64,000 nt of DNA, taken from contig JAEZLF010000063.1 of NCBI GenBank assembly GCA_023435925.1, positions 4,328-68,327 on the forward strand, written 5' to 3'. Below, one piece after another: positions 1 through 7,838 of the stretch (its first letter is position 1; each line of letters opens with the position of its first letter). The position numbers and the translations under genes are program-made. This stretch comes from Bacillota bacterium (GTDB lineage: Bacteria; Bacillota; Clostridia; Acetivibrionales; DTU013). The notes under the pieces were generated by a model. That model was not told where the DNA came from, did no database searches, and worked only from the letters and a program-made list of their open reading frames with translations.

Positions 1-1016
1 AGGCCATTTTTGAATACCAGACCATGATATGCCAGCTTACCGGATTGGACGCATCCAATGCCTCTATGTACGATGGTGCAACTGCTTTAACAGAGGCTGC
101 TTTTATGGCAGTACGGGCAACCGGCAGAAATGTGCTGGCCGTGTCTGAGGGAGTACACCCGGAATATCGGGAGGTTCTCAAAACCTATGCGAGGTTTAAC
201 GGCATAACGGTACAGGAAATGGAGCTTTCGGACGGGAAAACCAGCGTGGAAGATTTGGAAAGCCGCTTGGGAGAAGACTGCGGGGCAGTGATTGTACAAA
301 GTCCAAACTTTATCGGGACCGTAGAAGATCTGAAGAGTATTGCTGAAGCAGCGGCAAAAAAAGGCGCATTGTCCATAGCATCCGTGGATCCCATATCCCT
401 TGCACTGCTTAAGCCGCCGGGAGAGTGTGGCATCGACATTGCAACCGGTGACGGTCAGGCTCTGGGCAATTCTTTGAACTTTGGAGGCCCGCATCTGGGC
501 TTTCTGGCTGTGAAAAAGGAACTGATCAGAAAAATGCCGGGCCGGATCGTAGGCCAGACAACCGATCATGAAGGGAAAAGAGGCTTTGTGCTGACGCTGC
601 AGGCAAGGGAGCAGCATATACGCAGGGAAAAGGCAGTCTCCAACATCTGCTCCAACCAATCACTGAACGCACTTGCAGCAGCAGTTTATCTTTCTGTAAT
701 GGGCAGAGAAGGGTTGAAGGAGGTCGCAAATCAGTGTCTGCAGAAATCCCATTATGCCTATGAAAAGCTTCTGGCGACGGGTAAATTTGCAAAAGTCACT
801 AATGAGCCGTTTTTCAAGGAGTTTGCTGTCAAGGCTCTAAAGGAACCGGTTTCCGGCATAAATAGGCGCCTGCTGGACAATGGGATCACCGGCGGTCTGG
901 ATCTGGGACAAACAGCTCCGGAATTGGATAATTGCTGGCTCGTGGCGGTAACAGAAAAGCGGACAAAGCAGGAAATCGACCGGTTTGTGGAGCTGGCTGC
1001 AGGAGGTGAAGAATAA
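1..1016 (+). CDS. gcvPA: Glycine dehydrogenase (decarboxylating) subunit 1, 3' part
   Basis: This is the N-terminal half-enzyme (P1 subunit) of the split glycine decarboxylase of the glycine cleavage system. With GcvPB it decarboxylates glycine and passes the aminomethyl group to the lipoyl H protein in the cytosol. The open frame is already running at base 3 (AIFEYQTM...), so the start and roughly the first 110 residues lie outside the window. The family is about 450 residues long and 338 are visible. Typical blocks are present, such as the NASMYDGATA region and the GGPHLGF loop. The PLP lysine is in the partner subunit, not here. The stop lies just before gcvPB, so the two are co-transcribed. 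The split arrangement is known from Bacillota, archaea and other groups, whereas many Proteobacteria and eukaryotes have one fused chain. Confidence 0.96.
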   Translation, partial: AIFEYQTMICQLTGLDASNASMYDGATALTEAAFMAVRATGRNVLAVSEGVHPEYREVLKTYARFNGITVQEMELSDGKTSVEDLESRLGEDCGAVIVQSPNFIGTVEDLKSIAEAAAKKGALSIASVDPISLALLKPPGECGIDIATGDGQALGNSLNFGGPHLGFLAVKKELIRKMPGRIVGQTTDHEGKRGFVLTLQAREQHIRREKAVSNICSNQSLNALAAAVYLSVMGREGLKEVANQCLQKSHYAYEKLLATGKFAKVTNEPFFKEFAVKALKEPVSGINRRLLDNGITGGLDLGQTAPELDNCWLVAVTEKRTKQEIDRFVELAAGGEE

Positions 1017-1017
1017 T

Positions 1018-2547
1018 ATGCCTAACAATATAGAGAGTAATACGATAACAGACAATAAGTTAAATAGCGCGGCGAATAGCATATCCAACAGCCTCCATGA
1101 GATGGAGCTGATATTCGAGATCAGTAAAACCGGCAGGAAGGCATATAATTTGCCGGAATGTGATGTGCCCCAACAGGATCAGGAAAGCCTGCTCCCTGCT
1201 GAATTACTCAGAGAAGCGGATGCAGCATTGCCGGAGGCAAGCGAGGGAGATGTGGTGAGGCATTTTACACAGCTCTCCCGGCGAAATCACGGAGTGGATT
1301 CCGGGTTTTACCCTCTCGGCTCCTGCACGATGAAATACAATCCCAAGATCAATGAAGAAGTGGCCGGTTTGGAGGGCTTCACCGGTGTACACCCATATCA
1401 GCAGGCGGATACGATTCAAGGCTGTCTGCAGGTAATATATGAGATGGACCGGATGCTCTCAGAGATTACCGGCATGGAGCAATTTTCTCTCCAGCCGGCA
1501 GCCGGAGCCCATGGTGAGCTGACAGGCCTCATGATCATGAGAGCCTATCATCAGAGTCGGGGAGACGAGGCCCGTACAAAGATTATTGTACCGGATTCCG
1601 CTCATGGTACAAATCCTGCTTCGGCGGTGCTGGCAGGCTTTGAAGTGGTTGAAGTGAAATCAGATGCCAGAGGCGGAGTGGATATCGATGCATTGAAACA
1701 AGCGGTGGGTAGTGATACGGCGGGGCTGATGTTGACGAACCCTAACACGCTGGGATTATTCGACGAAAACATCAACGAAATCGCCAAGATCATTCACGAT
1801 GCGGGAGGATTGCTTTACTATGACGGAGCAAATGCCAACGCAATACTGGGCATTTGCAGACCGGGGGACATGGGCTTTGATGTGGTCCATCTGAATCTCC
1901 ACAAGACCTTCAGCACTCCCCACGGAGGAGGAGGGCCTGGAGCCGGTCCGGTCGGTGTCAAAAAAGAACTGGTGCCATTCCTGCCCACACCGGTTGTGAG
2001 GCTGGAAAATGGCAGGTACAGCTTGGACAATGAACGTCCTCAGTCCATCGGACGAGTGAAAGGCTTTTATGGCAACTTTGGGGTCATACTGAGAGCATAT
2101 GCCTATATCAGAACAATGGGGCCGGACGGCCTTCGAAGTGTTTCTGAAACAGCAGTCTTAAATGCGAATTACCTGATGGCAAAATTGAAAGATTATTTCC
2201 TGCTGGCATATGACCGTGTCTGTATGCACGAATTTGTGCTGTCTGGGCAGCGGCAGGCGGATAAGGGTGTCCGCACACTTGATATGGCAAAAAGACTTCT
2301 TGATTTCGGATATCATCCGCCAACAGTCTATTTCCCATTAATTGTCCATGAAGCCATCATGGTGGAACCGACGGAAACAGAAAGCCTGGAGACACTGGAC
2401 CGGTTCGCGGATACCATGATCAGAATCGCGGAGGAAGCGGAGAAGGAACCGGAAAAAGTAATTCATGCTCCATACAATACCGTAGTTACAAGGCTTGATG
2501 AGGTCAAAGCGGCCAGGACACCGGTTCTGAAATGGGAAGGTAAATAG
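1018..2547 (+). CDS. gcvPB: Glycine dehydrogenase (decarboxylating) subunit 2
   Basis: This is the PLP-binding P2 subunit of glycine decarboxylase, 509 residues, partner of the preceding GcvPA. The block NLHKTFSTPHGGGGPG carries the PLP Schiff-base lysine at about residue 296. I chose ATG 1018 because AGGAGGTGA lies 8-17 bases upstream. An in-frame ATG at 985 sits inside gcvPA and has no ribosome binding site. Compared with typical P2 chains the protein has about 30 extra N-terminal residues rich in Asn and Ser before the conserved start (ELIFEISKTGRKAYNLPECD). These could be a genuine extension, or an internal start could be used. The gene is followed at once by a strong terminator, so it is probably the last gene of the gcv operon. 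Confidence 0.96.
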   Translation: MPNNIESNTITDNKLNSAANSISNSLHEMELIFEISKTGRKAYNLPECDVPQQDQESLLPAELLREADAALPEASEGDVVRHFTQLSRRNHGVDSGFYPLGSCTMKYNPKINEEVAGLEGFTGVHPYQQADTIQGCLQVIYEMDRMLSEITGMEQFSLQPAAGAHGELTGLMIMRAYHQSRGDEARTKIIVPDSAHGTNPASAVLAGFEVVEVKSDARGGVDIDALKQAVGSDTAGLMLTNPNTLGLFDENINEIAKIIHDAGGLLYYDGANANAILGICRPGDMGFDVVHLNLHKTFSTPHGGGGPGAGPVGVKKELVPFLPTPVVRLENGRYSLDNERPQSIGRVKGFYGNFGVILRAYAYIRTMGPDGLRSVSETAVLNANYLMAKLKDYFLLAYDRVCMHEFVLSGQRQADKGVRTLDMAKRLLDFGYHPPTVYFPLIVHEAIMVEPTETESLETLDRFADTMIRIAEEAEKEPEKVIHAPYNTVVTRLDEVKAARTPVLKWEGK

Positions 2548-2555
2548 CGTAAGTA

Positions 2556-2592
2556 TTTGGGGCAGCATTTGTAATGCTGCCCCAAAAATTTG
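2556..2592 (+). terminator. Rho-independent terminator after gcvPB
   Basis: A perfect 14-bp stem (TTTGGGGCAGCATT paired with its complement) closes a TGT loop and is followed by AAATTTGTT. It lies 9 bases after the gcvPB stop codon and should end the gcv transcript. Confidence 0.88.
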
Positions 2593-2621
2593 TTCACAGC
2601 CCGGGTCAAATAGTATATAAT
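2593..2621 (+). promoter_or_regulatory. Sigma-A type promoter upstream of mrnC
   Basis: TTCACA and TATAAT are separated by exactly 17 bases. The transcript would start near 2628 and include an imperfect inverted repeat (about 2613-2628 with 2657-2670, GTATATAATATC against GATATTATAC) before mrnC. The repeat could be a leader structure. Its role is unknown. Confidence 0.55.
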
Positions 2622-2753
2622 ATCTTCATTGCGAGCTGCGAAATAGCGAGCGAAGCTGAGGATATTATACGCTTCCGGCGGAATAACCTCACTATTATGC
2701 GAAACAACCGCGATATTATTATGAAGCAGGGTCACAAAGGGTAAATAACAAGC

Positions 2754-3188
2754 ATGAATGAAGACATTTTTCAGAGCATTGGAGAACAATCCTCCATAAA
2801 GCATGGCGATAGCAACACCTACTCGCCGTTAGTACTTGCCTATGTAGGTGATGCGGTATTTGAGCTATTTGTCCGTACGTTACTTTTGAGCCATGGAAAT
2901 GCGCCGGTTCACAAGCTCCATAAGCAATCCATTTCCTTTGTAAAAGCAAAGGCTCAGTCGGACACGATTCATCAGCTTATGGACGGTTTGACTCAGGAAG
3001 AGCAGGATATTGTAAGAAGAGGTAGAAATGCAAAATCGGGGACCATCCCTAAAAATGCAGATGTAACAGAGTACAAATATGCAACAGGATTTGAGACGTT
3101 ACTGGGTTATCTTTATATAAAGGGAGACTATGCGCGGCTGCTTGAGCTGTTGAAGCAATCAACGGAGCATGGCCGGAACGGGATATAG
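2754..3188 (+). CDS. mrnC: Mini-ribonuclease III
   Basis: Mini-III is an RNase III-fold enzyme without the double-stranded RNA binding domain. It matures the ends of 23S rRNA in Bacillota. The 144-residue length fits the family. The signature AYVGDAVFEL near the N-terminus and the block GRNAKSGTIPKNADVTEYK, which carries acidic catalytic positions, are both present, as is the C-terminal ETLLGYLY segment. The gene precedes rlmB, the usual clostridial neighbour. cysS, which often comes first, is replaced here by the gcv operon. The ATG has only a weak upstream purine run (AAAGGGT), but no better start exists. Confidence 0.93.
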   Translation: MNEDIFQSIGEQSSIKHGDSNTYSPLVLAYVGDAVFELFVRTLLLSHGNAPVHKLHKQSISFVKAKAQSDTIHQLMDGLTQEEQDIVRRGRNAKSGTIPKNADVTEYKYATGFETLLGYLYIKGDYARLLELLKQSTEHGRNGI

Positions 3189-3262
3189 GTGTATTCGGAG
3201 CAATAATAAAGAGGCTCGAGAGGTTATCAATAAGTCAGCAGAAGCAGAAAGGGCGTATAGTT

Positions 3263-4570
3263 ATGGGAGAAAACAAAGGATTCGGCAAGGGAAGTCGAAA
3301 TGAAGGATATAAGCCTGCAGGATGGGGCGGCAAGGGAGTCGGTGCACGCGGCCAAAATTCCGGTGGAGCAAGAGGCAGCAGTACATCGAATTCCGGTGGG
3401 GCGCGAGGCAGTGCATCAAATTTCCGCAGTAAGCCGAAGGATGCGCAGGACAGAGGCGGTTCGGCGGATTTCCGCAGCGGCAAACCGAAGGATGCTCAGG
3501 ATAAAGGTGGATCAGCAGATTTCCGTAGCAGCAAATCGAAGGATTCACAGAATAAAGGTGGGTCGACAGATTTTCGTGGCGGTAGAAGTAAAACCGGAAC
3601 CAACGGTTTTAAGAGTGGTCACGGAACAGAAAAACCACAAGGCTTTGTCTCTGATGCTTTCCACGGAGATAAAAAAAGCAGTGAATATAAAAGAAATGAC
3701 AGGCAGCAGAAGCAGCCAGACTATCGAAGCAAGCGTGATGAGCTGCAGGAATCCAGAAATGTCTATGAGGAGAATAAGCTGCAGGACACCAGAAATGACT
3801 TTGAGGGAAACCGCGCGGAGGAGTTTCAGGGAGACCTTGACAAGCTGGAGGGCAGAAATTCTGTACTGGAAGCACTTAAGTCAGGAAGAAGTATTAACAG
3901 GATTTTTGTGGCAAAGGGCGATCGGGAAGGCTCGGTAAACCAGATCATCGCGATGGCCAGACAACATCATATATTAGTTCAGGAAATCGATAGAGCCAAG
4001 CTGGATGCCATGTCTGTCACACAAGCCCATCAGGGTGTAATAGCACTTACTGCGGCAAAGGATTATGTCGAAGTGGATGATATTCTGGAAATTGCTGCTG
4101 CAAGTGGCAGAGCACCGTTCATTATTATTCTGGATGAAATCACCGATTCGCATAATTTGGGGTCTATTTTAAGAACCGCCAATGCGGCCGGCGTGCATGG
4201 TGTTATCATTCCGAAGCGCAGAGCGGTCGGTCTCACCTCTGTTGTTTCAAAAGCCTCTGCCGGAGCCATTGAATATGTGCCGGTTGCGCGGGTTACCAAT
4301 ATTGTACAGACCATTGAAAAGCTTAAAAAGCAGAATATATGGGTAGCAGGCACAGATGCCACAGGAGAAAAGCCATACTTTGAGATGGATCTCACCGGAC
4401 CCATTGCTCTTGTCATCGGAAGTGAAGGTGAAGGAATGGGGAAGCTTGTCCGTGAAAGTTGCGACTTTGTAGTAAACATTCCCATGCTGGGGCAAATCTC
4501 TTCATTGAATGCCGCTGTAGCCGGAGCGATTGTTACCTATGAGATATTAAGGCAACGGAGTAAAAAATAA
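3263..4570 (+). CDS. rlmB: 23S rRNA 2'-O-methyltransferase RlmB/TrmH family with repetitive N-terminal tail
   Basis: This SpoU/TrmH-type knotted methyltransferase is expected to 2'-O-methylate a guanosine in 23S rRNA using AdoMet. The substrate-binding domain runs from about residue 193 (LEGRNSVLEALKSG). The SPOUT catalytic domain follows, with DEITDSHNLGSILRTANAAG, the IGSEGEGMG loop and the PMLGQISSLNAAVA knot. Typical RlmB is about 245-280 residues, whereas this one has 435. The first 190 residues are low-complexity, rich in Gly, Ser, Lys, Asp and Gln, with two NSGGARGS units and three 17-residue units (about residues 57-107). The tail is charged and probably disordered, so RNA or ribosome tethering is a reasonable guess. 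An open frame overlapping the tail in another phase is a by-product of the repeats. Confidence 0.92.
   Translation: MGENKGFGKGSRNEGYKPAGWGGKGVGARGQNSGGARGSSTSNSGGARGSASNFRSKPKDAQDRGGSADFRSGKPKDAQDKGGSADFRSSKSKDSQNKGGSTDFRGGRSKTGTNGFKSGHGTEKPQGFVSDAFHGDKKSSEYKRNDRQQKQPDYRSKRDELQESRNVYEENKLQDTRNDFEGNRAEEFQGDLDKLEGRNSVLEALKSGRSINRIFVAKGDREGSVNQIIAMARQHHILVQEIDRAKLDAMSVTQAHQGVIALTAAKDYVEVDDILEIAAASGRAPFIIILDEITDSHNLGSILRTANAAGVHGVIIPKRRAVGLTSVVSKASAGAIEYVPVARVTNIVQTIEKLKKQNIWVAGTDATGEKPYFEMDLTGPIALVIGSEGEGMGKLVRESCDFVVNIPMLGQISSLNAAVAGAIVTYEILRQRSKK
3431..3583 (+). repeat. Three 51-bp in-frame tandem repeats in rlmB
   Basis: Three consecutive 51-bp units encode the 17-residue block KPKDAQDKGGSADFRSG with drift (A/S, D/N, A/T changes). 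Many differences are synonymous, so the repeat is old or selected at protein level. Confidence 0.8.
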
Positions 4571-4586
4571 TTCGTCTGATCAGATG

Positions 4587-4630
4587 CTGATTTTGCGGCA
4601 ATAGCACCAATCACCGTTGCCGCTTATCAG
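4587..4630 (+). terminator. Stem-loop after rlmB
   Basis: Nested inverted repeats (CTGAT with ATCAG outside, GCGGCAA with TTGCCGC inside) lie 17 bases after the rlmB stop. There is no T-run, so it may act as an RNA-stabilising or weak termination hairpin. Confidence 0.4.
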
Positions 4631-4707
4631 TATGGTTGATAAAAGCATGTAAATGTGCACATGATAAAATAGTATTCATTTATTGTAAGGCATGCGAGGT
4701 GAGTTTA

Positions 4708-5652
4708 TTGACGGATACGATTTCAGTAGTTTCCAAAGTCTTGCCTGTTATCTTAATGATCATACTTGGAAATATATTGCAAAGAACCTCGTTTCTTAAA
4801 CAGAATACAATTGATGAACTAAAAAAGATTGTTGTGAATATTTCTTTACCGTCCTCACTTTTCTTAACCTTTGCCGAAACAAATTTCGAAGCCAGATACC
4901 TGTTAATTTTTATTGCGGTATTTTTCACATGCGGTATCATGCTGTTTTTAGGTATGGTCTTTAATACTTTTACCGGTTTGAATAATCGTTATGCTCCGGC
5001 ATTATTCAGTGGATTTGAAGCCGGTATGATGGGATATTCCATATTTGTCGCCGTCTATGGGGCTGAAAATATGTATAAGCTTGCAATCATTGACCTTGGT
5101 CAGGTGACCTTTGTATTCTTTGTGCTTGTCAGCTATTTGCAGAGACTTAACGGTGAATCTGCCAATGCAAAACAACTAACGCTCTCATTCATAAAATCCC
5201 CTGTCATACTTTCTATCCTTTCGGGCATATTTATTGGAAGCCTGGGAATCATTGGGCCGGTAAAATCATTCCCATTGTCCAATTCTATTCTGGAAATGTT
5301 AAAGCTGATTTCAAATATTACGGTACCGGTAATATGTCTGGTCATTGGATATGAGCTCCGCGTTGACCTAAAAAATATAAAAAAGCCGTTTCTTGCAGCT
5401 TTTACAAGGCTCGCAGTACTCTTACTGATTGCTTTTGTGTTAAACACTTTCTTAATAGAAAAAGTCCTTCATCTGGACAATACCTTCAAAATAGCGCTAT
5501 ACACCATGTTTCTTCTGCCGCCTCCTTTTGTTATCCCAATCTATATGAAGGATCACGATGAGAACAACAAGCAGTTCATATTAAATACGATATCAATCTG
5601 CATAATACTTGCATTGGCGGCATTCCTCATTTTGATCATTATTATGCATTAA
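4708..5652 (+). CDS. AEC (auxin efflux carrier) family transporter
   Basis: This is an integral membrane carrier of 314 residues with about ten hydrophobic segments in two halves, the layout of the AEC/PIN-like family. Bacterial members export or import small organic acids such as malate or malonate. The substrate cannot be read from sequence. I chose TTG 4708 because GAGGTGA ends 5 bases upstream and because the family starts about here. The in-frame ATG at 4636 would add 24 cysteine-rich residues (KACKCAHDKIVFIYCKACEV) without a ribosome binding site. The gene sits between rlmB and sigH, a position often held by yacP in Bacillota, so it may be a local insertion. It is followed by roughly 190 bases without a gene before the sigH promoter. 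Confidence 0.82.
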   Translation: MTDTISVVSKVLPVILMIILGNILQRTSFLKQNTIDELKKIVVNISLPSSLFLTFAETNFEARYLLIFIAVFFTCGIMLFLGMVFNTFTGLNNRYAPALFSGFEAGMMGYSIFVAVYGAENMYKLAIIDLGQVTFVFFVLVSYLQRLNGESANAKQLTLSFIKSPVILSILSGIFIGSLGIIGPVKSFPLSNSILEMLKLISNITVPVICLVIGYELRVDLKNIKKPFLAAFTRLAVLLLIAFVLNTFLIEKVLHLDNTFKIALYTMFLLPPPFVIPIYMKDHDENNKQFILNTISICIILALAAFLILIIIMH

Positions 5653-5837
5653 TCCGGTTTAGTAAAAAAATTGTGTTCACGAAAGAATATGATTTTGTCG
5701 ATAGTTATATAGAAAGATTTGTTTGACAGCTAACGATACATTATTTCCCAAACAAGCAAAACAAAATATTGAATGGGATAATATCAACCACTGCGGATGA
5801 AAAAGCTTGGGGAACTGCGCAGAAGCCAAGCACCAGC

Positions 5838-5866
5838 TTGACATAAAAGAATGTGTTACGTATAAT
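5838..5866 (+). promoter_or_regulatory. Consensus sigma-A promoter of sigH
   Basis: TTGACA and TATAAT are separated by exactly 17 bases, a perfect match to the housekeeping consensus. The start site would be near 5873, leaving a leader of about 65 bases before the sigH TTG codon. Confidence 0.8.
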
Positions 5867-5938
5867 TAGGTGAGGTAATCGCTGGATTATCTTCCTATTT
5901 ACATCAGGGATCTGCATTATATAAGAGGGGGCGTTTAA

Positions 5939-6592
5939 TTGAAGTCATATGCACATGCCGAGGCACAGCCAAGTCATAATCTTACAGTAGACGAAGAAAT
6001 CATCCGGGATGCAAAAGCTGGAAATGACCAAGCCCTCGAGTTTCTGATCACGAAGTATAAGAGCTTCGTCCGTGCAAAAGCAAGGACCTATTTCCTTATT
6101 GGTGCAGACCGGGAAGACATTATCCAGGAAGGCATGATCGGCCTCTATAAAGCAATCAGAGACTTCAGAGGGGACAAGCTCACCTCCTTCCGGGCCTTTG
6201 CAGAGCTATGCATCACCAGACAGATTATCACGGCAATCAAAACAGCCACAAGGCAAAAGCATATTCCGTTGAATTCATACGTTTCTCTGAATAAACCCAT
6301 TTTTGACGAGGATTCCGATCGTACACTGCTCGATGTCATCAGCGAGGAGAGCGTCAGTGATCCGGAAGAATTGATGATCAATAGAGAAGAGTTTGCCGGG
6401 ATCGAACTAAAAATGGGAGAGATCCTCAGCAGCCTGGAATGGGAAGTCCTGTCCAAGTATCTTCAGGGCCGATCCTATCAGGAGATCGCCGTTGACCTGA
6501 ACAGACATGTGAAGTCCATCGACAATGCGCTCCAGCGGGTTAAACGCAAGCTGGAGAAGTATTTGGAGGAAGGTAAGATCGCCGAAGCTTAG
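5939..6592 (+). CDS. sigH: RNA polymerase sigma-H factor (sigma-30)
   Basis: This is a sigma-70 family factor of the Spo0H type, 217 residues, the usual length. SigH directs transition-state and early sporulation genes in Bacilli and Clostridia. Region 2 is clear (EDIIQEGMIGLYKAIRDF and the -10 recognition segment TSFRAFAELCITRQIITAIK). The C-terminal region 4 helix-turn-helix contains LQGRSYQEIAVDLNRHVKSI. The start is TTG 5939 after AGAGGGGG, with a 7-base gap. A TTG start is common for this gene and lowers its translation. In most clostridia the gene leads into tRNA, rpmG, secE and nusG. Here two tRNA genes follow and then accessory DNA, so the normal downstream neighbours are missing from the window. 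Confidence 0.95.
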   Translation: MKSYAHAEAQPSHNLTVDEEIIRDAKAGNDQALEFLITKYKSFVRAKARTYFLIGADREDIIQEGMIGLYKAIRDFRGDKLTSFRAFAELCITRQIITAIKTATRQKHIPLNSYVSLNKPIFDEDSDRTLLDVISEESVSDPEELMINREEFAGIELKMGEILSSLEWEVLSKYLQGRSYQEIAVDLNRHVKSIDNALQRVKRKLEKYLEEGKIAEA

Positions 6593-6655
6593 GAAATCTG
6601 ATGGTGGGATAATCGCAGCAGGAAGTTTATTCGGTAGCCCGGCGGCAGGAAGTTA

Positions 6656-6735
6656 AAACGGAAGTTGACAGCAGGCTAATTATTGCGGACGTTTTAAACG
6701 GCAGTCGACAGCAGGCCGATTACAACGTATTATTT
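6656..6735 (+). repeat. Two 40-bp imperfect tandem repeats
   Basis: Two adjacent 40-bp units share AAACGG.AGT.GACAGCAGGC..ATTA. They lie in the otherwise empty stretch between sigH and the tRNA promoter. Confidence 0.6.
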
Positions 6736-6798
6736 ACCGGCAGTAAAACGAATGAAAAAATTGCTACTGCTGATTGGACAAAAAATTTGCATCTTATA

Positions 6799-6827
6799 TG
6801 GACATCAATGGGCGTATGTGTTATAAT
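6799..6827 (+). promoter_or_regulatory. Promoter of the tRNA operon
   Basis: TGGACA and TATAAT are separated by 17 bases. The predicted start near 6834 is directly before the 41-bp tandem repeats and about 145 bases before tRNA-Gly. Confidence 0.6.
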
Positions 6828-6839
6828 ACAATTCGCCTA

Positions 6840-6962
6840 GGACGCATAGGCCAGCAGATGGCGAAGTCATTGACCAGCCCGGACGCATGGTCGAGCAGAT
6901 GGCGCAGTCATTGACCAGCCTGGACGCATGGGCGAGCAGATGACACAGTCATCGACCAGCCC
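6840..6962 (+). repeat. Three 41-bp tandem repeats in the tRNA leader
   Basis: Three directly adjacent 41-bp units begin GGACGCAT and contain AGTCAT.GACCAGCC. Units start at 6840, 6881 and 6922. There are no spacers between them, so this is not a CRISPR array. They lie between the promoter and tRNA-Gly and would be transcribed into the precursor leader. Confidence 0.88.
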
Positions 6963-6980
6963 CGTTGAACTAAAAGATTT

Positions 6981-7054
6981 GCGGGTGTAGTTCAGTGGTA
7001 GAACATCAGCTTCCCAAGCTGATTGTGAGGGTTCGATTCCCTTCACCCGCTCCA
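6981..7054 (+). tRNA. tRNA-Gly (anticodon CCC)
   Basis: A complete 74-base cloverleaf is present. The acceptor stem GCGGGTG pairs with CACCCGC, and the D arm is normal. The anticodon loop TTCCCAA reads CCC (codon GGG). The T loop is GGTTCGATTCC, and the 3' CCA is genomically encoded. A minus-strand reading frame across it is an artefact. Confidence 0.95.
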
Positions 7055-7140
7055 CAGGTTTTACAGCGGCGGCGAAGTGCTATTTTTATTAAGTAGCGTA
7101 AATGCTCCGCGACAACTTCATAAGCCAAGCAACGGCCCAC

Positions 7141-7216
7141 GCCCTCATAGCTCAGTTGGCAGAGCGCATCCATGGTAAGGATGAGGTCACCAGTTCGACT
7201 CTGGTTGAGGGCTCCA
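7141..7216 (+). tRNA. tRNA-Thr (anticodon GGT)
   Basis: A complete 76-base cloverleaf is present. The acceptor stem GCCCTCA pairs with TGAGGGC. The anticodon stem CATCC/GGATG closes the loop ATGGTAA (anticodon GGT). The T arm is CCAGTTCGACTCTGG, and the CCA is encoded. Decayed copies of its anticodon-to-3' part occur at 7441-7471, 20585-20640 and 54898-54934, so it is a likely integration target. Confidence 0.96.
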
Positions 7217-7261
7217 ACAAAAAGAAAGGATAGTCAGATGACTATCCTTTCTTTTTGTTGG
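7214..7261 (+). terminator. Strong hairpin terminator after tRNA-Thr
   Basis: A stem of about 21 bp begins with the CCA of tRNA-Thr (CCAACAAAAAGAAAGGATAGTC), closes an AGAT loop and ends in a T-rich arm. The A-rich and T-rich flanks make it usable from either strand. Confidence 0.88.
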
Positions 7262-7390
7262 CCTTCTCACAGTGCCGCCTGATGGCCATTTCCCTAATCG
7301 AAGCGCTCTGCCGGCAGAGCATGTAGAGTAAAAAGCAAGCAGTACAAGGAAAACGAACACTGAGGAGCGGAGCATATGACGATATGTGAG

Positions 7391-7471
7391 CACCGCAAGT
7401 GTGAAGTTTGACGCAGCAATGCGCAGATTTTTACTCCTCAGAGCGTCCATGGTAAGGATGAGGTCATCTGG
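7391..7471 (+). repeat. tRNA-Thr-related repeat, copy 1
   Basis: About 80 bases closely match the block at 20536-20616. The last part (7441-7465) is a copy of the tRNA-Thr anticodon arm (CCATGGTAAGGATGAGGTCA) that lacks two bases and loses the match in the T arm. The repeat also includes about 50 bases of sequence before the tRNA part that are not found upstream of the intact tRNA-Thr, so both copies may derive from a different tRNA-Thr locus or from the element itself. Confidence 0.7.
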
Positions 7472-7478
7472 TTGTCGT

Positions 7479-7574
7479 GACCTGGCCGAGGTCACTCTGC
7501 CAAATAGTGTGACAGAAATCGGCATCGGCGCATTTGATAACACCAGGTGGCTTAACAGGACCTTAAATACTTAA
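7479..7574 (+). pseudogene. Fragment of a BspA-type leucine-rich repeat gene
   Basis: In frame, this stretch encodes DLAEVTLPNSVTEIGIGAF followed by about a dozen residues, a single BspA/LRR_5-type repeat as found in large clostridial surface proteins. It starts abruptly at the end of the tRNA-like repeat, has no start signal of its own and ends after 31 codons. It is best read as debris from a larger gene lost during island turnover. The other sequence between 7262 and 7838 holds no gene I can support. Confidence 0.5.
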
Positions 7575-7838
7575 ATGCAAAAACAGAATTTCTTGAAGGG
7601 ACTCGATCCTTACTGGATATTCATTATAGCAAAGTGGAAGGTCAGTTTCCTAGCAAATTATTTTAATCCCCTATGCTGGCTTTGCTGCATTGTGTGTCAG
7701 CTTTACACTTTTGCCATTAACCGCTTTACGGGCCATAATTGATATCGCTTTGTGTATCAGTGTATGATGAAAATACATTATTGACATAACCTGTATAATA
7801 TACAATAATGAAAGTGCAATACAGAAAGAGGTTGTATT

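Noticed and set aside
87..659. Minus-strand 190-codon ORF opposite gcvPA
   Set aside because: It is a shadow of the gcvPA coding strand, with unusual composition rich in Cys and His.
985..1017. Upstream start for gcvPB at 985
   Set aside because: It would overlap gcvPA and lacks a ribosome binding site. ATG 1018 has AGGAGG at proper distance.
3300..3938. 212-codon ORF overlapping rlmB in another frame
   Set aside because: It is a by-product of the repetitive rlmB tail and shows no start signal or domain. The rlmB frame is supported by the conserved C-terminal domain.
6840..6962. CRISPR array
   Set aside because: The 41-bp units are directly adjacent without unique spacers, and no cas genes are in the window.
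6867..7055. Minus-strand 62-codon ORF (VKGIEPSQSAWEADVLPLNYT)
   Set aside because: It reads through the complement of tRNA-Gly. This is a well-known spurious translation of tRNA genes.
7187..7543. Minus-strand 118-codon ORF overlapping the tRNA-Thr end and terminator
   Set aside because: It covers the tRNA 3' end, the terminator hairpin and a repeat, and has no ribosome binding site.
7785..7805. TTGACA...TATAAT before the CYTH gene
   Set aside because: The two hexamers are only 7 bases apart, too close for a sigma-A promoter.
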